Positions 1 to 7,182 are shown, counted from the first letter of the stretch. The stretch: 23,139 nucleotides of DNA from Scytonema sp. UIC 10036 (GCF_009725235.1 NZ_WJFC01000211.1:1-23139), one strand, 5' to 3'. Notes: generated by a model not told the origin, from the letters alone. Translations and numbers: made by a program.

Positions 1-1395
1 CTATGGAACAAATATGGATCGCTACAAGCTTGGGGTATTGATAAAAATACAATTATTAAAAGTATTCGCAATACCCCAGAGCTAAGAAAACTATATGGTT
101 CGGAAAGATTTAACCTGAGTTCTGAGATATGGGAAAGAACTGTACAATCGGTCATTGATGATATTCATGCGGTTCAGGAAGCAGCCAAGGTACAAGTTAT
201 TCGCCAAATCTATTCAAAATTTAAACCAGAAAAAAAGGAGGTTGTCAAAGGCAAGAAAATTCTCTTAGTAGAGAGCGGTGAAACTTCATTTCGAGACGAG
301 TTGGTCAAAAGTCTCAATTCGCAAGAGTGGCAGCAATATCCATTAATCAGCAGATGGGTTAGGCAATATTATAAACGCGGTCACACTTGGGTTAATAACC
401 AAATTGTCATCAATGCCACATCTGGTTACATGAAAGGTAAGGGATCGCGTAAGGGGAAAGTCACAACTTACCAAATACCAGGATTCATGGATGGGAAGAA
501 ATGCCAGTGGATAAAAGTCTCTATTCTAACTGGTAGAGTTACACCGAAGGCGGGACGGTTGCGCTTCATCATTAATGCCTTGGGAAAAATAGAACTACAT
601 TATCCTAAAACTACTAAAATTGAAACCAACCCAAGCACTGACACTGTTGGCATTGATAAAGGTTTCACAGAAGGATTTTACGGGAGTAATGGTGTTGCTT
701 ATGCTCAAGGGTTAGGAACCATTATTAATAATGCATCTGACTCTAGAACTCAGAAAAATAAAAAACGTCAAAAGTTATTTGCAATATCTCGAAGAGTTGA
801 CGCTGCCAAATCTGCTCGAATATTAAAAAATAATTTAGGACGCCAAAAGGCAAATAAGCTAGAGCGAACAAAACGTCAAACAATTACTCAACTGATTCGG
901 ACTGCTACCAATCAAATATTTAATGAGTTTGGTGAAGTAGTAGCTGAAGATTTAAGCAAACATATCAAAGGGAAAAAGAGAGCCAAAGCTGTAAATCGTA
1001 AATTAAATGAATGGAGTAAAGGAGAATTACAAAAAGCGTTAGATGAAATATCTATTCGCAAAGATGCACTTGTTACATTAGTCAATGCCTGTTACACCTC
1101 ACAGGTCGATCATCGCAATGGTACGTTACTAGGGAAACGTCTGGGAGATCGGTTCTTCACCTTCGATGGGGATGTGTGGCAGGCAGATAAAAACGCAGCG
1201 CTCGTTATCCAGAATCGTGCATCTGACTTTGAAATAACTCGTTTTATGAAAAAGGAACAGGTACACAAAATCTTGTTAGAGAGAACTGCGTTATTCCTTG
1301 CTGATAATGGTCATAGTTTGGAGTCTGCTGTCTCAATGGGATGGTTGGATGAAAAACACATCAATCAAGGTAAACCGCCAAGGCGTAGGCGGTAG
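1..1395 (+). CDS. TnpB/Cas12-like RuvC nuclease (IS605 OrfB/IS1341-type), 5' end beyond the window
   Basis: The frame is open from base 1 to the TAG at 1393-1395, giving at least 464 residues; the TTG at 301 is only an internal codon, so the true start lies left of the window. Numbering from base 1, the RuvC-like triad is visible as D219 (GIDKGF), E316 (AEDLS) and D396 (QADKNAA). The family comprises RNA-guided nucleases of IS200/IS605-type elements and their Cas12 relatives. A YTSQ motif (about residue 365) is followed by the D396 motif, but the CxxC...CxxC zinc ribbon usual between them in TnpB is missing; the segment reads roughly DHRNG-x-GKRLGDRF instead. The C-terminus is a basic PPRRRR tail. 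No TnpA-type transposase or CRISPR array is in the window. TnpB versus a small Cas12-like protein cannot be settled without the N-terminal part and the upstream DNA. Confidence 0.8.
   Translation, partial: LWNKYGSLQAWGIDKNTIIKSIRNTPELRKLYGSERFNLSSEIWERTVQSVIDDIHAVQEAAKVQVIRQIYSKFKPEKKEVVKGKKILLVESGETSFRDELVKSLNSQEWQQYPLISRWVRQYYKRGHTWVNNQIVINATSGYMKGKGSRKGKVTTYQIPGFMDGKKCQWIKVSILTGRVTPKAGRLRFIINALGKIELHYPKTTKIETNPSTDTVGIDKGFTEGFYGSNGVAYAQGLGTIINNASDSRTQKNKKRQKLFAISRRVDAAKSARILKNNLGRQKANKLERTKRQTITQLIRTATNQIFNEFGEVVAEDLSKHIKGKKRAKAVNRKLNEWSKGELQKALDEISIRKDALVTLVNACYTSQVDHRNGTLLGKRLGDRFFTFDGDVWQADKNAALVIQNRASDFEITRFMKKEQVHKILLERTALFLADNGHSLESAVSMGWLDEKHINQGKPPRRRR
1374..1393 (+). repeat. Inverted repeat overlapping the tnpB-like stop codon
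   Basis: ACCGCC (1374-1379) pairs with GGCGGT (1388-1393) around an 8-base loop, inside the last codons of the nuclease gene. TnpB guide RNAs (omega/reRNA) are known to overlap the 3' end of tnpB and the element's right end, so this stem could belong to such an RNA. That role is inference; only the stem is seen. Confidence 0.45.
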
Positions 1396-1422
1396 GGTCT
1401 AGATTACGGTGTCCTAAGAAGT

Positions 1423-1449
1423 ATTGGTTTATTTGACTAACGAACCAAT
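1423..1449. repeat. Second inverted repeat downstream of the tnpB-like gene
   Basis: ATTGGTT (1423-1429) and AACCAAT (1443-1449) form a perfect 7-bp stem with a 13-base loop between two convergent genes. There is no T-run, so a classical terminator is unlikely on sequence alone. It may be part of the element's right end or of a guide RNA scaffold. Confidence 0.4.
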
Positions 1450-1537
1450 TCCTACTGTCAATCAGACTGCAAAACAGATGAACAATCGTTATTTTGGGGT
1501 TGACTCCGATTTACTACGATATGTTGTTACGCCTCAA

Positions 1538-2122
1538 TTAATTACTTGCTTGTTTAGTACATTGTAAATAATTAGAGTTTACCCATCCCCGCACTCTGTT
1601 GACGCTAGCATTAGGACCCCGCGCTACTTCCACATAAGTCCAATCGCCCTTTTGCCGAATACCACGAACGATGTTTCCATTGTTTAATGCTGCCTTTGAT
1701 TTACCTCCTGGGGAATAAAGAACTGGGAGTTGCCCCGTGTAAACCCCTGTAACGTCGCACCATCTCTCCCACTTTAAATCGGAGAAGGGAACAAGTTCGC
1801 TAGTAAAAATGCGGCGATTGTTTTTCAGAATACTCAAGCGCATATTTTCTCCTTTACCTTCACGCCAGGATATTGCGTAAGTGTATTCACCATTCAACCA
1901 GCGTTTACTGTTATACCTCCTGTTAACTACGGTTTCGGAACCATGAAGTGTGATGCACTGATTTTCTCTGTCACATTCTTGATAGGAATCATCGCTTCCC
2001 AGAGTAACGAGCAATTCTCCGGCTTTGTAGTGAGATTTCTGGAGTTGTTGAGCCAGGGTTGGGGTGGCTATAGATACTACAGCAAGAGCAAGAACAACTA
2101 GGGCAGTTAGTTTAAAATTCAT
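1538..2122 (-). CDS. Secreted SH3-like (SH3b) domain protein
   Basis: A 194-residue protein with a clear Sec signal peptide: basic start, hydrophobic stretch 7-20, and likely cleavage after TLA (about residue 24). The C-terminal third (about 128-189) has the bacterial SH3 pattern: LPVLYSPGGKS, then GDWTYVEV, then a final RGWVNSNYLQC. Such domains bind peptidoglycan or cell-wall peptides, so the protein probably acts in the periplasm or at the wall; no catalytic domain is visible. The central part (30-120) is unrecognised and contains two cysteines close together (CDRENQC) that could form a disulfide. It faces the upstream nuclease tail to tail and appears monocistronic. No Shine-Dalgarno sequence is evident before the ATG at 2122. 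Confidence 0.75.
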   Translation of the reverse strand: MNFKLTALVVLALAVVSIATPTLAQQLQKSHYKAGELLVTLGSDDSYQECDRENQCITLHGSETVVNRRYNSKRWLNGEYTYAISWREGKGENMRLSILKNNRRIFTSELVPFSDLKWERWCDVTGVYTGQLPVLYSPGGKSKAALNNGNIVRGIRQKGDWTYVEVARGPNASVNRVRGWVNSNYLQCTKQASN

Positions 2123-2366
2123 AGTTAAAGTTTAGGAATGCATAAATTTATAATTCCCAAAATTTGATGAATGATATCTGATATCTTGATAACCTGTTTT
2201 TGGTTTACTTATATTGAATTAGCGAAATGTATCAATTTCGTTTCACGCGATCGCTGTTTAGGGTACCCAACGAGCAAATCGCGTTTCTCTTTACTATTTT
2301 ACGAACTGCACAAATGATGATGCTGCGATAAGCCGGGTACGGCTTGCGCCAAGGGCGATCGCACGT

Positions 2367-2567
2367 ATGCTTGATGACAACCGGAGATTATTTGAGCGTA
2401 ACCGCGATTTAAATGGTACTCGTTATCCCGTTGATGCTATAAAGTTCTCTCAAGAAGATTGGCAACAGCATTTTGGTTCAGTCTGGAGCAGATTAGTAAA
2501 TGCTAAACAACGTTACGATCCCGATAATGTCCTTACTCCCGGTCAAGGCATTTTCACTAACTCCTAA
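2367..2567 (+). pseudogene. 3' relic of an FAD-linked oxidoreductase (cytokinin oxidase/berberine-bridge type)
   Basis: The 66 codons encode only the C-terminal tail of an FAD-binding (PCMH-type) oxidoreductase. The segment TRYPVDAIKFS, a tryptophan/HFG motif, and the closing YDPDNVLTPGQGIF are typical of the last helix and strand in this family, whose full members have about 450-550 residues. The frame stays open upstream to about 2271 but the translation there does not look like the family, and no FAD-binding part is present. I read this as the surviving end of a gene lost by deletion or rearrangement. A separately translated 66-residue protein is possible but unlikely. Confidence 0.7.
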
Positions 2568-2584
2568 AAGCTTAAGGAAGAATA

Positions 2585-2640
2585 ATGGGCTATTGTCGCG
2601 TACAGCCCATTTGTGGGTTCGCGCATTTATACGTACCCAC
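2585..2640. terminator. Two consecutive hairpins after the oxidoreductase relic
   Basis: ATGGGCT (2585-2591) pairs with AGCCCAT (2604-2610), and GTGGGT (2613-2618) with ACCCAC (2635-2640). They follow the relic's stop codon. Neither has a good T-run, so rho-independent termination is uncertain. Confidence 0.35.
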
Positions 2641-2718
2641 AGCTAAATTATTTTGAAAAGGACTACATAAAAGGTAGATATGGGGCTATTTCTTGGAAAA
2701 AATGTTATTATGAGGCTT

Positions 2719-2724
2719 TATAAT
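2719..2724 (+). promoter_or_regulatory. -10 box (TATAAT) very close to the antitoxin start
   Basis: A perfect TATAAT lies 10 bases before the ATG at 2735. A TTGGAA at 2693-2698 is the nearest -35-like hexamer, but the spacing (20) is long. Transcription from this -10 would begin at about 2731-2733, leaving almost no leader; there is also no Shine-Dalgarno sequence. A leaderless toxin-antitoxin mRNA is an inference. Confidence 0.4.
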
Positions 2725-2734
2725 AGTTAAACGT

Positions 2735-3070
2735 ATGACTACACATATATCTACATTTACCCTACCCCAGTCTGGAACTTTAAAGCTGCATATCGTATTA
2801 GAGCGTAAAAATATAGACTTGGTGAAAGCTTTCTTTTTGGAATTTCCTAGTATTCACATTGAAGCTCCTACTGAAAAACAAGCTCTAGAAGAACTGAATC
2901 AGTTACTGTATGAGCGTCTTGAAAATCTAGAAATTATTCCTGTAGAAATAAAATTGTCTCAAGGTGAAACAGGCAATCACTGGATGAAGTTTGCAGGAGT
3001 GTTTAAGGACGATCCGGATTTTGCGGAAATTGCTGAAAATATTAGAGCAGAACGTAATATAGATGACTAG
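2735..3070 (+). CDS. Antitoxin of a VapBC-type (PIN) toxin-antitoxin pair
   Basis: A 111-residue soluble protein directly upstream of a PIN-domain toxin on the same strand (37-base gap). The N-terminus (residues 1-25) is strand-forming, followed by amphipathic helices at about 40-65. The C-terminus ends DDPDFAEIAENIRAERNIDD; an acidic FxDDPDF...R tail is common in cyanobacterial antitoxins paired with PIN toxins. No classical AbrB or ribbon-helix-helix motif is obvious, so its DNA-binding mode cannot be named. Its expected role is to bind and inhibit the toxin and repress the shared promoter. The assignment rests mainly on position and tail pattern. Confidence 0.65.
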   Translation: MTTHISTFTLPQSGTLKLHIVLERKNIDLVKAFFLEFPSIHIEAPTEKQALEELNQLLYERLENLEIIPVEIKLSQGETGNHWMKFAGVFKDDPDFAEIAENIRAERNIDD

Positions 3071-3107
3071 TAAGGAGAAGTTTTGAGAGTCTGATTAAGA
3101 GAAATTA

Positions 3108-3533
3108 ATGATTTATATACTTGATACTGACCATGTTTCACTTTTTTTGCAAAGTAATCAGGCGATCGTCTCTAGAGTTGCTCTAGTTGCGCCTAACTTA
3201 GCAGTAACAATTATTACTGTTCAGGAAGCTTTTAATGGATGGGTTGTTAAGATTAACGCTCGTTCTGAATCTGAGAATTTAGTAAGACTTTATACACAGT
3301 TGTGGACTACCCAAGAATTTTTCAAAGGAGTTAGAATACTGAATTTTAATACGACTGCTTACAACTGCTACGATCGCTTGCTTAAGGAATATCCCCAACT
3401 CAATAAAAAAAGACTATACAAGGATTTGCGAATAGCATCAATTGCACTCTCTGTAAATGCTGTGATGGTAACTCGTAACCAAAAAGATTTTTCTCAAATT
3501 CCAGATTTGAGGTTGGAAGATTGGACGCAATAA
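3108..3533 (+). CDS. vapC: VapC-like PIN-domain ribonuclease toxin
   Basis: A 141-residue PIN-domain protein, full length for the VapC family. The acidic metal-binding residues are visible: D6 and D8 in YILDTDHVS, E40 in ITVQEAF, D106 in YKDLRIASIAL, and D127 in the TRNQKDFSQI motif near the end. PIN toxins are Mg2+-dependent endoribonucleases, often cutting tRNA or rRNA, and inhibit translation when the antitoxin is lost. The gene follows its putative antitoxin, most likely as one transcript; AAGAGA at 3097-3102 is a plausible ribosome-binding site. All catalytic acids are kept, so the toxin looks functional. Confidence 0.88.
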   Translation: MIYILDTDHVSLFLQSNQAIVSRVALVAPNLAVTIITVQEAFNGWVVKINARSESENLVRLYTQLWTTQEFFKGVRILNFNTTAYNCYDRLLKEYPQLNKKRLYKDLRIASIALSVNAVMVTRNQKDFSQIPDLRLEDWTQ

Positions 3534-3561
3534 ATACGCAATTTCTTGGGTTCTTTCGTAC

Positions 3562-3579
3562 AAAGCGCGTGCGCGCTTT
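3562..3579. repeat. 18-base palindrome ending at the ATG of the next gene
   Basis: AAAGCGCG (3562-3569) and CGCGCTTT (3572-3579) are perfectly inverted around TG, and the ATG at 3580 follows immediately. It could be an operator, or a hairpin hiding the start codon. The frame is also open upstream through it, so it may lie inside a longer decayed gene. Confidence 0.5.
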
Positions 3580-4035
3580 ATGATTACAGTCGATAACTTT
3601 CCTTTAAAGTCAAGAAATTTAGTTGTTAACTGCCTGCTTTACTTGCAATCTTACCCGGAAGAAATCCAAGAAGATTATCCTCAGGTAGCCCCTGAAAATC
3701 TTGTCAATCGAACTAAGTACGCATCACAGTCTGGAATTATTGCTCAAAAGAAACTTAACGAATTAGGATACAGAAAGATTAAGTTTTGTGGAAGAGCTAA
3801 GCAGCCATTTGAGCAGTTTGAACGGGAAACGGTTGATGAAGAATTAATGTTAGTCCCTAGCGTAGGGCGCGTAGTTTCCCCCCATAAGCGACGAGCACAT
3901 CTCCGCAAACAACGATACGGTAAAGGTTTACAACAGTGGCGATTTATGTGGATTAAAGAAACAACGATTCATCGTCAAAAGTATCAGCTTTCAAATTGTT
4001 ATAGGATTTACGAAGTTGCGGATCGTGAAAGTTAA
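3580..4035 (+). CDS. Hypothetical protein with an AcrVA2-like basic C-terminal motif
   Basis: I do not recognise the full 151-residue protein. The N-terminal 90 residues are soluble, with a helix-rich stretch and no catalytic motif. Residues 100-131 contain SPHKRRAHLRKQRYGKG followed by a WRFMWIKETTIHR segment. A similar pattern (PHxRRGHxR...G...W-x-P at the C-terminus) is found in many mobile-element proteins and, as I recall, in the tail of AcrVA2, an anti-CRISPR against Cas12a. The similarity covers only this segment and is from memory. A palindrome CCCTA-GCG-TAGGG at 3855-3867 interrupts the frame at residues 92-96 without breaking it, possibly a small repeat insertion. No Shine-Dalgarno sequence is visible. 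It lies 46 bases after vapC and could be cotranscribed. Confidence 0.55.
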   Translation: MITVDNFPLKSRNLVVNCLLYLQSYPEEIQEDYPQVAPENLVNRTKYASQSGIIAQKKLNELGYRKIKFCGRAKQPFEQFERETVDEELMLVPSVGRVVSPHKRRAHLRKQRYGKGLQQWRFMWIKETTIHRQKYQLSNCYRIYEVADRES

Positions 4036-4061
4036 CCGCCGAGACGCAGAGTACGCAGAGG
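4036..4061. repeat. Short ACGCAGAG direct repeat
   Basis: ACGCAGAG occurs at 4044-4051 and again within 4053-4060, immediately after the preceding stop codon. Similar cgcagag/cgcaaag strings are common between genes in Nostocales, and a related one lies at about 21383-21410. The rest of the gap to 4225 shows only the ribosome-binding site of the next gene (GGAG at 4214-4217). Confidence 0.4.
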
Positions 4062-4225
4062 TAAGAGGTGAGAGTGCTATTGATTTCCTGAAGTTTTTAT
4101 CCACCTTGAGAGGGCTAGCATTGCCAACTCTACTACTGCACTACAAGTTGTAACCGAGGTGAGCAAGCACTATCATTATAGAAATAACCCATTAGCAAGC
4201 GAAACGGTGAAAAGGAGCTGCCATC

Positions 4226-6457
4226 ATGTTGCGGAAGCCTAAAAAAAGTTGGAACCCTTCTATTTGGGCTAGCTGGAAACCCTTTGGCATTGGCGAGCAG
4301 TATCCGAATAACTACTGGGAAGTGTTTCGGGCAGTGTTGGAAAACGCTGATAATCTGCCTTATGCTTGGGAAATCCTGAATAAAGGAGTTTGCGACGGCT
4401 GTGCCTTAGGAACAACGGGGATGAAAGATTGGACGGTAGATGGAATTCATGTCTGCAATGTTCGTCTGCGGTTGTTGCGTCTCAACACAATGCCAGCACT
4501 TGACCCCAAACTCCTTGCAGATGTCTCTCAGTTACAAAAGAAAAGCGGTGCTGAATTACAGTCCATGGGACGGCTTCCCTATCCCATGAAACGCGATCGC
4601 ACCGAACTTGGTTTCACTCGCATCTCTTGGGATGAGGCTCTGGACTTAATTGCCAAGCGTATCCAAGCCTCTACACCGGATCGCCTGGGTTTCTACTTCA
4701 CCAGTCGGGGGACGGTGAATGAAACTTACTACACCACTCAAAAAGCTGTGCGGGCAATGGGAACTAACAATCTTGACAATGCTGCCCGTATATGCCATTC
4801 CCCCAGTACCAATGCTTTGAAATCAACTATCGGAGTCGCTGCAACCACCTGTTCTTACAAAGACTGGATCGGAACCGATTTGTTAGTTTTTATTGGTTCC
4901 AATGTTGCCAACAATCAGCCCGTTACCGTGAAATATCTCCATTGGGCGAAAAAAGCAGGAACAAAAATAGTCGTTATAAACACTTACCGCGAGCCAGGGA
5001 TGGAGCGCTATTGGGTCCCATCGATTCCTGAAAGCGCTTTGTTTGGTACTAAGTTTGCTGAAGATTTCTTTTTAGTGAATATTGGCGGAGATATGGCGTT
5101 CTTGAATGGGACTATGAAGCACGCGATCGCCAATGGTTGGGTTGACGAGTCATTTATCAAAAACTACACTACCAACTTTGCCGAACTCAAAGCATTTCTC
5201 GATACGCAGTCTTGGGAGGAACTCGAACAAATTTCCGGCGCGACTCGCGACTCCATGTACGCCTTTGCCAAAATGGTTGGCGAAGCAAACAAAGCTGTAT
5301 TTGTCTGGAGTATGGGCATTACTCAACATGAGTGTGGTGAAGATAATGTCCGCGCAATTATTAATCTAGCTTTAACTAAGGGATTTGTTGGTCGAGAAGG
5401 GTGTGGTTTGATGCCAATTCGGGGGCACTCTGGAGTTCAGGGAGGTGCAGAAATGGGATGTTATGCTACCACTTTCCCAGGAGGAAAACCCATTACCCCG
5501 GAAAATGCCGCCTCTCTCGGTACACTTTGGGGTTTTGAAGTTCCCACAACTAAGGGGTTAATTGCTTCTGAAATGATTGATGCTGCTGCAGAAGGCAATT
5601 TAGATGTTTTGTTCTCCGTGGGGGGAAATTTTTTAGAGGTTTTGCCAGAACCAGATTATGTGGAAAGGGCTTTAAAGCGCGTACCTCTAAGGGTTCACAT
5701 GGATATTGTTGTATCCAAACAAATGCTTTTGGAATCTGTTGAGACGGTGGTAATTTTACCAGCAACGACTCGTTATGAAATACCTGGGGGAGTTACGGAG
5801 ACGAATACAGAACGGCGTGTCATTTTTAGCCCAGAAATTCCGGGTTCCCGTATTGGGGAGGCGCGTCCAGAATGGGAAGTGTTTCTGGAGTTAGCAAGGC
5901 GAGTGCGTCCGGATTTAGCAGAGAAGTTGGACTTCGAGAACACGAGTGCAATGCGTCAAGAAATTGCTCGCCTAATTCCCCAATATGCGGGAATTCAACA
6001 TTTGAAGGAAGCGGGTGACCAATTTCAGTATGGCGGAGCGCATCTGTGTTTTGGTTGGGACTTCCCAACTCCCGATCGCAAGGCGCGGTTTTCTGTGCTG
6101 AGTCCTCAAGAACGGCATTTACCAGAGGGTTATTTCTGGGTAACAACGCGCCGTGGTAAGCAGTTTAATAGCATGGTGCAAGAACGCAAGGATGCTATTA
6201 CCGGAGCAGTGCGATCGGCTGTCCTGATGAATGCTTTGGATGCGGAGAAGTTGGGGCTTCAAGATGGGGATGCGGTGATGCTGAAAAATGACATTGGTGA
6301 GTTTAGGGGACAGGTGTATATCGCACCCGTAACGCCAAGAAATTTGCAAATTCATTGGCCGGAGGGAAATGTTTTGTTAGATAAAAGCAAGCGATCTCCA
6401 GAAGTTGGTATTCCTGATTATAACGCTATTGTGCGTTTGGAAAAGGTGTTAAGGTAG
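4226..6457 (+). CDS. Molybdopterin oxidoreductase, YdeP/FdhF-like family
   Basis: A 743-residue cytoplasmic molybdopterin enzyme without a Tat signal, of the formate-dehydrogenase-alpha-like group that includes E. coli YdeP. C56 and C59 (CDGC) with C77 suggest an incomplete or unusual iron-sulfur site compared with the four-Cys pattern of true FdhF. In ARICHSPST, C190 followed by H191 aligns with the Sec-His of FdhF, so C190 is the probable molybdenum ligand. VFIGSNVANNQP (about 225) and GREGCGLMPIRGHSGVQGG (about 390) are molybdopterin-binding loops, and the C-terminal 110 residues form the molydopterin-dinucleotide-binding barrel (TTRRGKQFNSM). Substrate is unknown; formate is possible, and acid-stress roles are reported for YdeP. 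The ATG has a good GGAG 8 bases upstream. No accessory subunit genes are adjacent. Confidence 0.88.
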   Translation: MLRKPKKSWNPSIWASWKPFGIGEQYPNNYWEVFRAVLENADNLPYAWEILNKGVCDGCALGTTGMKDWTVDGIHVCNVRLRLLRLNTMPALDPKLLADVSQLQKKSGAELQSMGRLPYPMKRDRTELGFTRISWDEALDLIAKRIQASTPDRLGFYFTSRGTVNETYYTTQKAVRAMGTNNLDNAARICHSPSTNALKSTIGVAATTCSYKDWIGTDLLVFIGSNVANNQPVTVKYLHWAKKAGTKIVVINTYREPGMERYWVPSIPESALFGTKFAEDFFLVNIGGDMAFLNGTMKHAIANGWVDESFIKNYTTNFAELKAFLDTQSWEELEQISGATRDSMYAFAKMVGEANKAVFVWSMGITQHECGEDNVRAIINLALTKGFVGREGCGLMPIRGHSGVQGGAEMGCYATTFPGGKPITPENAASLGTLWGFEVPTTKGLIASEMIDAAAEGNLDVLFSVGGNFLEVLPEPDYVERALKRVPLRVHMDIVVSKQMLLESVETVVILPATTRYEIPGGVTETNTERRVIFSPEIPGSRIGEARPEWEVFLELARRVRPDLAEKLDFENTSAMRQEIARLIPQYAGIQHLKEAGDQFQYGGAHLCFGWDFPTPDRKARFSVLSPQERHLPEGYFWVTTRRGKQFNSMVQERKDAITGAVRSAVLMNALDAEKLGLQDGDAVMLKNDIGEFRGQVYIAPVTPRNLQIHWPEGNVLLDKSKRSPEVGIPDYNAIVRLEKVLR

Positions 6458-6534
6458 TTTTGCGTTCACATTACACAATATCAGTTTTACCTATGGTAAA
6501 GAATGGTTAGAGGATTCGCTTACATGGAGAAATA

Positions 6535-6562
6535 CTGTACAGGTATTTCGTACCGCTATAAT
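6535..6562 (+). promoter_or_regulatory. Candidate promoter and operator of the ParD/RelE-type pair
   Basis: TATAAT at 6557-6562 is a good -10 box, 30 bases before the antitoxin ATG. CTGTACAG at 6535-6542 is a perfect 8-base palindrome overlapping the expected -35 zone, with another GTAC at 6550-6553. Autorepression by an antitoxin-toxin complex would fit; no binding data are available. Confidence 0.45.
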
Positions 6563-6592
6563 AAAACCAGTATCACTGAGGTAAAATTAACA

Positions 6593-6847
6593 ATGTCCAT
6601 TACGCTCGATCTTCCACCGAAAATTGAGGCGCTGCTGAGACAGCGTGCTGAAAGTACCGGACAAGATATTTCGCAAATGGCGCTAGCGGTTCTGACTTTG
6701 GGGCTGAGTTTGGACAATCAAGATTTTTTTGAGGCTTTAAAGGGAATCCAACGTGGACTTGATGATTTTGAGCAAGGACAATTTTCGAGTTTAGAGGACT
6801 TTATTGCTGAACAAAACCAAAAATATGGATTGTCTCTTGAAGCATGA
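6593..6847 (+). CDS. ParD-like antitoxin
   Basis: An 84-residue protein whose best start is the ATG at 6593: the protein then begins MSITLDLPPKIEALLRQRA, the expected ribbon-helix-helix type N-terminus, with GAGG at 6578-6581. The GTG-like in-frame extension to 6503 crosses the putative promoter and is rejected. The C-terminus (about residues 50-84) has the pattern GIQRGLDDFEQGQFSSLEDF seen in antitoxins of RelE/ParE toxins. Its last codons overlap the toxin start by four bases (ATGA), indicating translational coupling. Its role is to bind the toxin and repress the operon. Confidence 0.8.
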   Translation: MSITLDLPPKIEALLRQRAESTGQDISQMALAVLTLGLSLDNQDFFEALKGIQRGLDDFEQGQFSSLEDFIAEQNQKYGLSLEA

Positions 6848-7182
6848 CGTATCGCATTGATTTCTCCAGCGTTGCGAAAGCCGAAGCCGATGCTGCATTC
6901 TTAAGTTTTTCTCAGTTTACCACAGCCGATCGCGCCCAAATCTGGTATCAAGGGCTGATTAAAGCAATCGTCTCTCTGCAAGAAATGCCTCGGCGCTGTC
7001 CGATTGCTCGTGAGGATGCCTTCTTTAGCCAAGAAATTCGTCAGCTTCTTTACGGGAAAGGGAAGCAAACCTATCGCATTCTGTTTACGGTTCTTGAAGA
7101 CCAACCCATTCCCACAGTGAGAATTCTCCATATTCGTCATGCGGCACAGAAAACAATCAGTGAACCGGAAGTAGAGGATTGA
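6844..7182 (+). CDS. RelE/ParE-family toxin
   Basis: A 112-residue plasmid-stabilisation type toxin. Family marks are an N-terminal strand with an acidic/aromatic start (YRIDFSSVAKAEAD), the MPRRCPIARED stretch (48-58), and the core REIR-like QEIRQLLYGKGKQTYRILF (63-81) ending with ILHIRHAAQK (94-103). RelE members cleave mRNA on the ribosome while ParE members poison gyrase; sequence inspection does not separate the two here. It overlaps the antitoxin by four bases, and no further gene follows in the operon. Length and core motifs are intact. Confidence 0.85.
   Translation: MTYRIDFSSVAKAEADAAFLSFSQFTTADRAQIWYQGLIKAIVSLQEMPRRCPIAREDAFFSQEIRQLLYGKGKQTYRILFTVLEDQPIPTVRILHIRHAAQKTISEPEVED

Noticed and set aside
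5826..6146. Minus-strand frame of 106 codons inside the molybdopterin gene
   Set aside because: Lies wholly antisense to a well-supported enzyme domain; codon shadow.
6503..6592. Longer start for the ParD-like antitoxin
   Set aside because: It would translate through a TATAAT box and a palindrome, and the family N-terminus begins at the ATG at 6593.
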